Of a stretch of 64,000 nt of DNA, positions 25,966 through 35,009 are shown one piece after another. Position numbers and translations under genes: made by a program. Positions within the stretch are counted from its first letter, which is position 1. Each line of letters begins with the position of its first letter. Under the pieces are notes generated by a model. That model did no database searches, had not been told where the DNA came from, and worked only from the letters and a program-made list of their open reading frames with translations. The stretch is taken from assembly GCA_031296915.1 (NCBI GenBank), contig JAVDPC010000005.1, positions 1-64,000 of the forward strand, read 5' to 3'. Origin of the DNA: Cerasicoccus frondis (lineage in GTDB: Bacteria > Verrucomicrobiota > Verrucomicrobiia > Opitutales > Cerasicoccaceae).

Positions 25966-26554
25966 GCCCGGTCCCCATAAATTCTGGCATCGTCGCCTCC
26001 CCGCTAGCCGAAATACCTTCGCGGCGAATAACTTTGGCCAAGGTTGAAAATAAAATTTTCAGATCCAGCAAGAACGACTGATGCTCCACGTACCAAACGT
26101 CCAAGCGAAACTTTTCCTCCCAGGAGATTGCATTCCGACCATTGATCTGAGCCCAACCAGTTATCCCCGGGCGCACTTCGTGGCGACGCGCCTGTTCGGG
26201 CGTATAGCGCTCCAGATAACGCACTAATAAAGGCCGGGGACCGACGAAGCTCATCTGCCCCCGCAGGATATTGAGCAACTCCGGCAGTTCATCCAGACTG
26301 GTTGCGCGCAGCCAGGTCCCAAATGCAGTCAGACGTTCTTCGTCAGGCAAAAGTTCACCCGCACTGTTTTTTTCGTCGGTCATGGACCGGAACTTGATTA
26401 GCTCAAAGACCTTTCCATTCAGGCCGGGGCGCGGCTGGCGGAATAAAACCGGGCTGCCCAATTTAACACGCACCAGTAGCGCGAGGACAAGTAACACCGG
26501 CCACAATGCCAATAGCAACAGAAGCGCGAAAACGAAATCAAACAGGCGCTTCAT
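25952..26554 (-). CDS. Initiating sugar phosphotransferase, PglC/WcaJ family (small monotopic type)
   Basis: A 200-residue protein with a single N-terminal reentrant helix (MKRLFDFVFALLLLLALWPV...) and the conserved FELIKFRSM, TSLDELPEL, MSFVGPRP and GITGWAQINGRN motifs. It transfers a phosphosugar from a UDP-sugar to undecaprenyl phosphate, the first committed step of a lipid-linked glycan. Length is that of the minimal PglC type, not of the long WcaJ type. With the CapD, DegT and PglD-like genes nearby, its likely donor is a UDP-2-acetamido-4-acylamino-trideoxyhexose. Confidence 0.93.
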   Translation of the reverse strand: MKRLFDFVFALLLLLALWPVLLVLALLVRVKLGSPVLFRQPRPGLNGKVFELIKFRSMTDEKNSAGELLPDEERLTAFGTWLRATSLDELPELLNILRGQMSFVGPRPLLVRYLERYTPEQARRHEVRPGITGWAQINGRNAISWEEKFRLDVWYVEHQSFLLDLKILFSTLAKVIRREGISASGEATMPEFMGTGHERK

Positions 26555-26583
26555 GTATCCAGTTAGATTATGCAGTTGATGCG

Positions 26584-27894
26584 CTACAGGCGCCAGTAAT
26601 CGAAACCGGCATCGATTGAAGCCTGACGATCAAAAACACCACGCACATCAACTAAGCTGGGCTTTTCGCCCACACAAAGCGCACGGAGTTGAACCGGCGT
26701 CAGTTGTTCACAGAACTGCCGATGACGGACGGCCGCCAAAACTCCCTCAAACTGGGTATCGCTGGGCAGCTCTTCCACGATTTCGACGCCATACTCTTCC
26801 TGGACTTCTTCTGGATCTGCGAAGGGATCACAGACAACTGGTTCAACGCCAAACTTAGTTAAATGTTGATAGACCTCGACAACGCGTGTGTTGCGGACAT
26901 CGGGCACGTTTTCTTTAAAAGTCCAGCCGAGGATGAGCACTTTAGCGCCTTTAACCGTGCTGCCTGAACGGATCAGACCGTGAATCATTTGCTGACCGAT
27001 GTAAGGTCCCATGCGGTCATTGATGCGACGCCCGGCGAGGATCAAGTCCGGGTGATGCCCCACTTCCTGCGCCTTATGCGTCAGGTAATAGGGATCAACT
27101 CCGATGCAATGCCCTCCGACCAAGCCCGGCTGAAACGGTAGGAAATTCCACTTCGTGCCAGCTGCCCGCAGCACGGCGTCAGTGTTAATTTCGAGGCGAT
27201 CAAACAACACCGCGAGTTCGTTCATCAGCGCAATGTTCAAATCACGTTGCGTGTTCTCAATAACCTTGGCGGCTTCGGCGACTTTAATGCTTTCAGCACG
27301 GTGAACACCGGCCTCAATCACCGCTCCATAGATTTCAGCAAGATAGTCCAGGGTATCAGCCGTATCGCCCGCCACAACCTTAGTAATTTTGTCGACCGTG
27401 TGCTCGCGATCTCCCGGGTTGATTCGTTCAGGTGAGTAACCAACGAAGAATCCGCTCTGCCATTTGTAACCGCTGCTGGATTCGAGGATCGGCACGCACA
27501 CTTCCTCAGTCAGACCTGGATACACCGTGGATTCATAGACAATGATCGCGCCTTCTTTCATGTGCTTGCCAACCATCTCGCTGGCAGAGCAAACCGCCCT
27601 CAGGTCAGGTCGGCGATGCGCGTCGATCGGTGTTGGCACTGTGACGATGAAAACATCAACATCGAGCAAATCTGAGTGGTCTCGCGTAAAGGACATCTTG
27701 GATGCCTCGAGCTCTTCCTTCGCGGCTTCGCCCGTCACGTCTTCACCCGATTTCAACTGTGCGATTCGCGCCTCACTGATATCAAAACCAATGACCTGAA
27801 ACCGGCGCGCCAAACACAATGCCAACGGCAGACCAACATAACCAAGGCCGATAACCGCAATTTTGACTTCGTTCAGAGGGCGAAACATTTTCAT
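26584..27894 (-). CDS. UDP-N-acetyl-D-hexosamine dehydrogenase (WbpO/VipA/WecC-like)
   Basis: A 436-residue NAD-dependent nucleotide-sugar dehydrogenase. The Rossmann motif IGLGYVGLPLA is near residue 15, the catalytic cysteine is Cys263 in GGHCIGVDPYY, and the C-terminal domain has LGWTFKENVPDVRNT. It oxidises C6 of UDP-GlcNAc/GalNAc/ManNAc to the uronic acid in two steps. Two possible starts lie close together (ATG at 27894 and 27888). It gives the locus an amino-uronic acid sugar in addition to the 4-amino-6-deoxy sugar. Confidence 0.92.
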   Translation of the reverse strand: MKMFRPLNEVKIAVIGLGYVGLPLALCLARRFQVIGFDISEARIAQLKSGEDVTGEAAKEELEASKMSFTRDHSDLLDVDVFIVTVPTPIDAHRRPDLRAVCSASEMVGKHMKEGAIIVYESTVYPGLTEEVCVPILESSSGYKWQSGFFVGYSPERINPGDREHTVDKITKVVAGDTADTLDYLAEIYGAVIEAGVHRAESIKVAEAAKVIENTQRDLNIALMNELAVLFDRLEINTDAVLRAAGTKWNFLPFQPGLVGGHCIGVDPYYLTHKAQEVGHHPDLILAGRRINDRMGPYIGQQMIHGLIRSGSTVKGAKVLILGWTFKENVPDVRNTRVVEVYQHLTKFGVEPVVCDPFADPEEVQEEYGVEIVEELPSDTQFEGVLAAVRHRQFCEQLTPVQLRALCVGEKPSLVDVRGVFDRQASIDAGFDYWRL

Positions 27895-27940
27895 AATTCA
27901 GCGTAGTAATATTCGTGCATGCAAGTAGCGCTGTAGCCAA

Positions 27941-29878
27941 TCAAGTTAACTTAGGGGAGTTTATCGGGGGATCATCTGCGGCATGAAGGATTTCTTCAAA
28001 ATTAGTGCTCCAAGCACTCAAGTGCACTCCCTTTCGGGCCGCCAATTCACTCAATCGCTCGCGGTTGGCTTCATGTAGGTCTGCGGTAATGATGATCTCA
28101 TCGATATCATGCTCTTCAAGCACGGCTTCAAGCTCATCAAGCGCACCGAGAACGCGAACGCCTTGCACATAGCGGCGACGTAAATTGAGATCGTCATCGA
28201 GAAAGCCAACAATTTTGCGCGTGGCCATTTCGTCTGGATGAATAAGACGCAATTCCCGCAAGAAAAGCGAACCGCGGTCACCAGCGCCATAAAGCAAAAT
28301 ATGACGCACCACGTAGCGATTGCTGGTGCGCTCTTCCAAGGCGGTGACCAACATCCATTCACGCAAAGTTTGCATGATCACCCGTGGGCCAAATACGCCA
28401 AACATCGAAATGTAGGAAAAAGCCACGCATATCTTAATGTTGGCTGTTCGGATGTCCGCCTCCGCTGCTGAAAGGAATGCAAAGGTGAGTAAGATGCCGA
28501 TGTTCAACGAAAAGAACAGCAACATGTAGTCTCGAAAATTACCACGCGACCAGACGCGAGAATACGTATTGCCCAATACCAACATCAGGAACACTGGCGA
28601 AATCCATACCGGCAACAACCTTGCCCAGTCGCCGATTTGTAACTGATGCATTTGCGGGATTTCCAGTAGCATGGCAATCACCAGACTGATGGACAGCCAA
28701 ACCAAATCCCAAACCGGATAAAAAAGCATGCCATAAAGCGCGCGCCCTGGTCGCTTAATTCCTTGAACCAATAGTCGGCCCGTATCCCAAATTTCAACAT
28801 GCACCACGTGACGAACCACCACGTACACCCCGGCAATGAAGACGATCAAAAACAAGCCTACCATTGCCTTGTTGATGAAGATGGTGAACAGCCCAATCGT
28901 AACTAGCAGGAAATTACCCACATACATCAAGAGGGCGACCTTCCGCTGGGAAAAACCTGCCTCCAAAAGTCGATGGTGCAGGTGGTCCTTATCCGCTCCC
29001 ATAATTTTCGGGCCATCCTCTTCACCTGACAGCTTCGCAGTAAGCCTTCGTGCAGAACGGCGCCAGATCGCCAGGATTGTGTCCATAATCGGCACCCCAG
29101 CTGCCAGGAACGGAACGCCAATGCTCACCAACACCGTGGATTTCCCCGCGCTTTCCATTGCGAGTGAGGCGAGCGTAAATCCCAGGAACATCGAGCCCGT
29201 ATCTCCAAGAAAAATCTTCGCCGGGTGAAAATTATAACGCAGAAACCCAAGCACCGAACCAATCAAGGCCAATGCCACCAACGAGTCAGACGATTCTCCA
29301 CGCAGCAAAAAAGCCGCCCCGATACCCAAGCAGGAAATAACCGCTAACCCACCACATAAGCCATCTAAACCATCGATTAGATTAAATGCATTAATCAGCG
29401 CTACACACCAGACAATGGTGAGGACCAAATTTAGAAACCAAGGAAGCTCAATGCCCAACACCGTGTTGAACCCCTTATCCGTCAACATAAACAGAACGAC
29501 ACTGGCCAATACCTGCCCACCCAGCTTAATGATTGGCCGTATCCCTTTGATATCGTCCCAGATTCCAATCGCACAGAGAATCGAAGACGCAATGAGGAAG
29601 CTCTGCCACCAATCCATATCCAATCGCCCAGTAAACCAACTAACAGCAACATATGAGCTTGGGAAGATATATGCGTACAATATCATCACTGTGAAATTGA
29701 ACGCCAAAAAGACCGCTACGCCACCTGCTCGTGGAATCGGTTTGGTGTGAATGCGCCGTTCATCCGGCAGGTCGATCATCCCCAAGCGCGGGCCCAGCCA
29801 GACCATGACGCGCGTCAAGATCAGAGACAGAATGAAGGCTACGCCAAATACGGCAAAGTATTTGGTTAGATCATTCAT
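27941..29878 (-). CDS. WecA/MraY-like phospho-sugar transferase fused to a CapD-type sensory half
   Basis: Starting at the ATG at 29878 gives 645 residues (MNDLTKYFAVFGVAF); the longer frame to 29971 is not conserved. Residues 1-345 are a polytopic PNPT with IPRAGGVAVF, NAFNLIDGLDGLCGG, FLGDTGSMFLG and DKDHLHHRLL, the WecA-type loop motifs. Residues 370-500 add about four further helices, and 525-640 form a Rossmann-type CoA_binding_3 domain (ILLYGAGDRGSLFLREL). This second half matches the non-catalytic N-terminal half of CapD/WbpM proteins. It may regulate or localise the transferase. A second initiating enzyme besides PglC is unusual. Confidence 0.82.
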   Translation of the reverse strand: MNDLTKYFAVFGVAFILSLILTRVMVWLGPRLGMIDLPDERRIHTKPIPRAGGVAVFLAFNFTVMILYAYIFPSSYVAVSWFTGRLDMDWWQSFLIASSILCAIGIWDDIKGIRPIIKLGGQVLASVVLFMLTDKGFNTVLGIELPWFLNLVLTIVWCVALINAFNLIDGLDGLCGGLAVISCLGIGAAFLLRGESSDSLVALALIGSVLGFLRYNFHPAKIFLGDTGSMFLGFTLASLAMESAGKSTVLVSIGVPFLAAGVPIMDTILAIWRRSARRLTAKLSGEEDGPKIMGADKDHLHHRLLEAGFSQRKVALLMYVGNFLLVTIGLFTIFINKAMVGLFLIVFIAGVYVVVRHVVHVEIWDTGRLLVQGIKRPGRALYGMLFYPVWDLVWLSISLVIAMLLEIPQMHQLQIGDWARLLPVWISPVFLMLVLGNTYSRVWSRGNFRDYMLLFFSLNIGILLTFAFLSAAEADIRTANIKICVAFSYISMFGVFGPRVIMQTLREWMLVTALEERTSNRYVVRHILLYGAGDRGSLFLRELRLIHPDEMATRKIVGFLDDDLNLRRRYVQGVRVLGALDELEAVLEEHDIDEIIITADLHEANRERLSELAARKGVHLSAWSTNFEEILHAADDPPINSPKLT

Positions 29879-29992
29879 TGCAAAATTTAGGGATTTCAGT
29901 AAACATGGAAAGCAGAACTCCCTACCTTCGAATGGATACGCGGGGCAAGCCGAAACCACCCTCAATGGCATACATCTCAGAGATGAAAAGCA

Positions 29993-32398
29993 TCATTCTT
30001 GACTGCGAAACTGTAAATCCAGGTATTGAATCTCAAGCCAATCGCCTGGATACTGTTCAGCAATGCGGACACCGACACATACGCGCGACGCATCTGTAGG
30101 AATTTGAGTCTCCCTCGCCAAAACAAGCCAGTCATCAAACTCCCCTGGATGCAGTCGATCACTGTAGATCGACTCCGAGACTTGGCCTTCAGTATCCATA
30201 AAGTAAAGATTGATCTCCACCTGAGCACCAGGACTCACCTTGCCGCGCACCCCTACACTAAGCTTGAATTCACCTGAGATACCAGAGGCTATATCCAACC
30301 AACGATATAGATTGAAATAGTCTGCTCCTTCAATCCGAACATGTGGCGCTGGCTCTAACTTGCGTTTCACACTTAATCCCTCGGCATGTGAGGCCAAAAC
30401 AGCCCAAGCGCGACGAAAACGATCAGGCCCAATGCTATCTGGACCGGCGCCCATAAGATCGCCTTCGAAAATTGGTTCAGCAAAATTCTCCAAATCAACC
30501 GTCTCCCAGTCGGAACTCCAGCGTGACAGCGGGTCCAAGCCATCCATGATTTGGATGATGTCCTGGTGCCGCGTAAATGAGCTTTTATCGACCTTAAGCC
30601 AATCTGACCGCTTATCTTGAAATTCCGCTATTTCTTCTGTGCTAGGAGCAACGTCTTGACCAGGATAGGGCATTTTCAGCCAAGCATGGTAAAGAACAGC
30701 GCCAGCCTCAGTTACCGCCAAGGCACTTTCCGTTTGATTAATTAAATCCAGAACCTGATCGCGAAAGCGCGCATCTTCAATCTCTTCCGCTGCCTGACTG
30801 GCCTCAGCCAAGCATTGCCTCATCAACATGCATCGTTCCGCTGGATACAAAGCAAACTGATCCGGATTGTTCCAATATTTCAACCACATGCCCTCACCAG
30901 GTTGAGTCAGCCACGCAATTTCCGCCTCTGCAAAAAAACGCTTCATGGCGTCGGCGGCTGGACCATAGGTAATTGCAAAATACTCCGCTAAGAGTTGCTC
31001 ATAGTCCTGCGAAACATCCCAAGCCAACCTTCCCGCCAACCAATATTTTGGCGCATCATATTCCCATACCGGATGCCCGGAAAAAAAGACTCCACGCGTC
31101 CGGTTTTCCCAAAGCCATTTCAAGCTTTCCGCCTCCAAAGAAGGAAAGTATCTCGGAATCAAGTAGGGTTGCCCCTGATAGTATTCCCAAGCTCCAAGCA
31201 TCAACGGACCAGCCGTCCCCCATGCTTCGATTAATTCCTTATCATCACGGCGATAACGGGGATCGTACCATTGGCTTTGATCCGTGCAGATGTAAGGGAT
31301 CACGTTTTCAGCCACCGAAAACTTTGGCGGTCGTTCCGTCCACATGTAAGCCAACTGAGTGATGAAAAGTGGATGCGCCGCACTGCCAACTGCCGCCGCG
31401 ACTTCATTGGTAAAGTTGAAAACGAGATCCGAATAATTTGGCTTCCCACGAAAGTATTCGAGCGGTTGAAGGTATGTCATAGTCGTTTCTGAACCATCAT
31501 ACCGAATTGAATCATTCGTCGCGACAGAGAGCGTCAACAAGTCGGCATCTTGCTCGCGTTGTCCAAGCGCATAATCGGTAGCGAAATCGATAACTTCGCC
31601 GTTCAGCAAATCAGGTTGTGCGCCATTCCCCCTGACATCACGTAGTGAAGAACGCTTTCCAAACCGCACCGCCCGCCACTCTGGATTCTCTCGCAATACT
31701 TCCTTGGTAAAAATACGATGCAGCGAATGGTTAAAAGAAAAATGGCTACTGGCCCCGTTACGAATCGCCCACAGGCCTTGCTCATTGGGTTTATTGAGTG
31801 AGCCTGCGAGTAAAAATTTTCGATCCAGGAAATCCGGTTTCAGATCACGCCAGCCAACTCTTAGCGTGAATCGCGTGCTGTGCGGAATTCGCTCACCGCT
31901 CTCCCCAGGGAGTATCCACCGGCAACCCAGCGTCTTCTGCAACAACTGGTAAACGCCATTTCGCGTCGCCTCAGGCGTACTGCCATTAATCACCAATCTA
32001 CGCGGATGCGCCAAAACAGTCGTCCGATCCCACGATCCACTCGTCAGCAATTCACGACGACTCATACCCGTCGTGGGACGCGCATCCCAGGACCCATAAA
32101 CGCCATCTAATCGAGAGCGCAATGTATCACCGATGAAAATACCGTCCGCCGCAACTTCCGCACTGGGCTCAGGCAAAACACTCCACTCACAACCAGAAGC
32201 AATTTTCAATATACGCCCCAAATCTTCGGCAACGAGCCTGGATGGCGAGTCCGCATCCGCGTTTGCCGGATAATAAATCGGGCCAATCACCGCGTCACCG
32301 CTCCACACCACAACAGACTCCACCGCTGCCTCACGATGGTTGGGTGCGGCCATGAGCCATCCAAAGGCAAAAACACAGCAAAGGATGTATGTTTTCAT
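29993..32398 (-). CDS. Secreted DUF4838 protein, glycoside-hydrolase-like
   Basis: An 801-residue protein with a signal peptide (MKTYILCCVFAFGWLMAAP). Residues 60-170 resemble the alpha-glucuronidase N-terminal-like domain, and a large central DUF4838 region follows with RWILPGESGERIP, QLAYMWTERPPKFSVAENVIPYICTD and GVFFSGHPVWEYD. The C-terminal part (about 650-800) looks like a beta-sandwich. DUF4838 proteins are linked to GH67-like or polysaccharide-degrading functions but are not characterised. It overlaps the downstream GT4 gene by 4 bases (ATGA), so it is part of the operon and may trim or process the polymer. Confidence 0.75.
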   Translation of the reverse strand: MKTYILCCVFAFGWLMAAPNHREAAVESVVVWSGDAVIGPIYYPANADADSPSRLVAEDLGRILKIASGCEWSVLPEPSAEVAADGIFIGDTLRSRLDGVYGSWDARPTTGMSRRELLTSGSWDRTTVLAHPRRLVINGSTPEATRNGVYQLLQKTLGCRWILPGESGERIPHSTRFTLRVGWRDLKPDFLDRKFLLAGSLNKPNEQGLWAIRNGASSHFSFNHSLHRIFTKEVLRENPEWRAVRFGKRSSLRDVRGNGAQPDLLNGEVIDFATDYALGQREQDADLLTLSVATNDSIRYDGSETTMTYLQPLEYFRGKPNYSDLVFNFTNEVAAAVGSAAHPLFITQLAYMWTERPPKFSVAENVIPYICTDQSQWYDPRYRRDDKELIEAWGTAGPLMLGAWEYYQGQPYLIPRYFPSLEAESLKWLWENRTRGVFFSGHPVWEYDAPKYWLAGRLAWDVSQDYEQLLAEYFAITYGPAADAMKRFFAEAEIAWLTQPGEGMWLKYWNNPDQFALYPAERCMLMRQCLAEASQAAEEIEDARFRDQVLDLINQTESALAVTEAGAVLYHAWLKMPYPGQDVAPSTEEIAEFQDKRSDWLKVDKSSFTRHQDIIQIMDGLDPLSRWSSDWETVDLENFAEPIFEGDLMGAGPDSIGPDRFRRAWAVLASHAEGLSVKRKLEPAPHVRIEGADYFNLYRWLDIASGISGEFKLSVGVRGKVSPGAQVEINLYFMDTEGQVSESIYSDRLHPGEFDDWLVLARETQIPTDASRVCVGVRIAEQYPGDWLEIQYLDLQFRSQE

Positions 32399-33606
32399 CG
32401 TTCAATGATCTCGACAAATCGTTGAATTAAGGCGCGTTTACTCAGGCCTGAATCAACGGCCTGACGCCCTGCATCGCCCTTAGCTTTCACGTCAGACGAG
32501 TCATCAACTAGTGATCGAAAAAGGTTTTCCGCTGCGTCTACGTCGCCATGATCCACCCGCCAACCGCAATCATGCTCCTGCAGCACATCGCCGATGTGGC
32601 ATTCACTGGGACCGATTAATAGTATCGGCTTGGACAGAGATAGCGCATTGTAAAACTTGCAGGGGTGAACCACGCCCACCATTTTTTCCCCCATGCTGAC
32701 CAAGTGCAAATCCGCAGCCGACAGTGAATACTTGATTTTATCGAGCGGCTGATAAGGAAGCGATACGATGTTGTTCGGCTGATGTTCCGCGATAGCATCC
32801 TCCACGTCCTGTTTTCCCAGCCCCCCACCAATGAAAACAAAGACGATCTGCTCACAATCCTGCATGCGCAACGCAGCCTGAATAACGGTCCCGAGCGGAT
32901 GAACCACCGAATGGTTGCCACTATACATAACCACGAACTTCCCCTCGAAGCCATGCTCTACACGAAAGGGATTTTCTGCATGCTCAACACGCTCCAGGTA
33001 TGTCTCCATCGGCCAAGGAGGGATTTCATGATAAGCGCATTTCGCTGCAGGTAATTTCCGCTGCATCGATGTCTGCATGAAGCGATCCAACGAAATCACA
33101 TCCGATGCTGAGGCCAAGGCGCGTCGATTCAGCCAATCGAACGCTTTCACCATAGGATGAGTTTCTGGCAAAATATTCTGCACGACCACTTGGTCCGGGT
33201 TGATGTCCATCACCCAAAACTTAACCTTGATGCGGCGCAACAAACGCAGGGCCACAGCCACACCACTGCCCATTGGCGGGGACGTCGTCACCAGCACGGC
33301 ATCAGGCTTACGCATGAACAAACCATGCAAAAATGCCTGAAAACAAAAGAGCAACTGCCCCGCCAAACGCTGCTTAATGCTCCCCTTCCCCAAAGATGAA
33401 AACGGCAAACGCCGGATCTGCACGCCATTGAGGACTTCGCGCTTGGGAAATTGCTCCTCTGGGTTATCGTAGCCCCGGTCAGCTGTGAGCACCACCACTT
33501 CCCAGCCACGGGCCGCCATTTCCTCGGCTGCATCCGCCATGTATTGGCCAACTGCCGCAGGGTCCGGCACATAAACCTGAGAAATGAGTAAGAGACGTTT
33601 CGACAT
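32395..33606 (-). CDS. Glycosyltransferase, GT4 (WbuB-like)
   Basis: A 403-residue GT-B protein beginning MSKRLLLISQVYVPDPAAVGQYMADAAEEM in outline. The N-terminal half has a ATTSPPMG-like acceptor-domain core, and the C-terminal Rossmann domain has VMYSGNHSVVHPLGTVIQAA and VFVFIGGGLGK, with SLPYQPLDKIKYSLSAADLHLVSMG near the nucleotide-sugar site. The start is the ATG at 33606; a TTG one codon earlier is the extended alternative. It would add a sugar from a nucleotide donor at the cytoplasmic face of the membrane. Its 4-base overlap with the DUF4838 gene and two-base gap to the next GT4 gene place it in one operon. Confidence 0.88.
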   Translation of the reverse strand: MSKRLLLISQVYVPDPAAVGQYMADAAEEMAARGWEVVVLTADRGYDNPEEQFPKREVLNGVQIRRLPFSSLGKGSIKQRLAGQLLFCFQAFLHGLFMRKPDAVLVTTSPPMGSGVAVALRLLRRIKVKFWVMDINPDQVVVQNILPETHPMVKAFDWLNRRALASASDVISLDRFMQTSMQRKLPAAKCAYHEIPPWPMETYLERVEHAENPFRVEHGFEGKFVVMYSGNHSVVHPLGTVIQAALRMQDCEQIVFVFIGGGLGKQDVEDAIAEHQPNNIVSLPYQPLDKIKYSLSAADLHLVSMGEKMVGVVHPCKFYNALSLSKPILLIGPSECHIGDVLQEHDCGWRVDHGDVDAAENLFRSLVDDSSDVKAKGDAGRQAVDSGLSKRALIQRFVEIIER

Positions 33607-33611
33607 CAAAT

Positions 33612-34601
33612 TCAGCTTTCGTTTAGAACACGTTCGTAAAGCGACGCATATTGCCCAGCAATCGTCTCGGCCGAAAAACGCTGCGCATTAACAAGTCCCT
33701 TTTCGATCAGCGCAGCTCGCAAACGGGCATCATGTAACAATCGCTCAAAGCCTGCGCGCATCGAGCCAACATCCATGGGGTCCACCAAACACGCGCCATC
33801 ACCAGCGGTGTCGATCATCGGTTCGATATTGGACGTAATGACCACGCGACCGGTTGCCTGCCCTTCCACGATCGGCAAACCGAAACCCTCAAAGGTAGAA
33901 ACCAGCGAGACAATGTCCGCTGCCCGGTATTCTTCAACGATCTCCTCCGCCAACAAGTTTTGGGCCGTGCTCAGCTTGATCTTATTTTCTCTAAATGCAT
34001 TCGCCTGTTGCTCAGTTGGCTCGCCAATCAAGCGTAGTTCGACATCTAGCCCGCATAACGCTTCTGCCAGCCGCTCAAGGTTTTTATTCACCTTCGTCCC
34101 CAGACACAAAATGCGCGGCGTGTGCTGCGGAAAGGCTTTAGGCTCATAGCAAAATGCTGGCGAAACCGGATCCGGAATTACCTCCGCAAGTGGAATCCGC
34201 CGCCCGATCAACTGCTCAGTCGCTCGACGCGAGCTCTCCGAAATAAAGGTAACTGCCTGCGCGCGTCGAATTGGCCCGGTGAACCACAAATATTCGAACA
34301 CCCGCTTCTTCCACCCACTGAAGGCATTGGTGTCGCCAGTGTCATGAATCGTCAACACGAGCCCCCGCCTCGGTAAAGCCAGCGCCAAATAATGCACCTC
34401 GCCAGTGATGTGATTCACCTCGCCAACATGCCGTTTGGCCTGCTGGCAATTTTCCCACATCGCCCGTGGCGCAGCAGCTCGATGCGGACAAAAAAACTCT
34501 GACTGCACAATATCCTGCGGCAACGCGCCCCGCAAATCCGCAAACACCTGCTCCATGCTAAACGCACAGCCTTGCTTACGGTAATGGAAAGTAACGTTCA
34601 T
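33612..34601 (-). CDS. Glycosyltransferase, GT4 family
   Basis: A 329-residue GT-B protein. The segment PRILCLGTKVNKNLERL starts the C-terminal domain, and IVEEYRAADIVSLVSTFEGFGLPIVEGQATGRVVI is the GT4 E-x7-E region, with the glutamates at FEGFGLPIVE. The protein starts directly with MNVTFHYRKQ. It is slightly short for GT4 but complete. The ATG at 34601 is the first gene of this minus-strand operon, and the 408-base upstream region holds the REP-like pair at 34660. The acceptor and donor are unknown. Confidence 0.88.
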   Translation of the reverse strand: MNVTFHYRKQGCAFSMEQVFADLRGALPQDIVQSEFFCPHRAAAPRAMWENCQQAKRHVGEVNHITGEVHYLALALPRRGLVLTIHDTGDTNAFSGWKKRVFEYLWFTGPIRRAQAVTFISESSRRATEQLIGRRIPLAEVIPDPVSPAFCYEPKAFPQHTPRILCLGTKVNKNLERLAEALCGLDVELRLIGEPTEQQANAFRENKIKLSTAQNLLAEEIVEEYRAADIVSLVSTFEGFGLPIVEGQATGRVVITSNIEPMIDTAGDGACLVDPMDVGSMRAGFERLLHDARLRAALIEKGLVNAQRFSAETIAGQYASLYERVLNES

Positions 34602-35009
34602 TCAAACTGGAGGGCAGGTTGCTAAGTGGAGTTTTCTCAGCCTGAAGACGCATCATTGAGTAGCATAGGCGTCCCGCCTGTGCCTCGCTCGACGATTTTG
34701 ATACTTTGCCATCTTTTGCTTGAATCAAACACAGGCGAGACGCCTGTGCTACAACCAGCTACTGCGCCAACTATTTGGCACGTGAGATTGCCCTCCAAAA
34801 ACGAGAATCCTTACCCTCAATAATAAATTCTTGTTTATTATTTAATATAATAGTAAATTTAGTGAATTCTTAAATACGCAATTAGGCACTTTCGAGTGCA
34901 AACCCAAACTAAAATAAACAACACAAACCATAAGACTATACATATGAACCACTAATGCGCAGATTCTCGGCTCCAATCCGACAATCTGCATCCAAATACC
35001 ACTAAAGCC
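34602..35009. other. Intergenic boundary region with REP-like pair, AT-rich
   Basis: This 408-base gap holds the inverted pair at 34660-34752 and then an AT-rich tract (about 34820-34880) that presumably contains promoters for the divergent GT4 and HU-like genes. No convincing -35/-10 pair was found. Confidence 0.6.
34660..34752. repeat. REP-like inverted pair with GTAG heads
   Basis: Arms 34660-34682 and 34730-34752 match in inverted orientation at 21 of 23 positions, with a 47-base spacer. Each arm reads GTAG-CACAGGCG-TCT-CGCCTGTG (left arm with two changes). The 8-bp stem, 3-base loop and 5' GTAG are the features described for REP elements recognised by RAYT transposases in enterobacteria. 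Confidence 0.85.

Noticed and set aside
34831..34851. Promoter TTGTTT ... TATAAT upstream of the HU-like gene
   Set aside because: The spacing is only about 9 bases, too short for a sigma70 promoter; the AT-rich tract makes chance matches likely.
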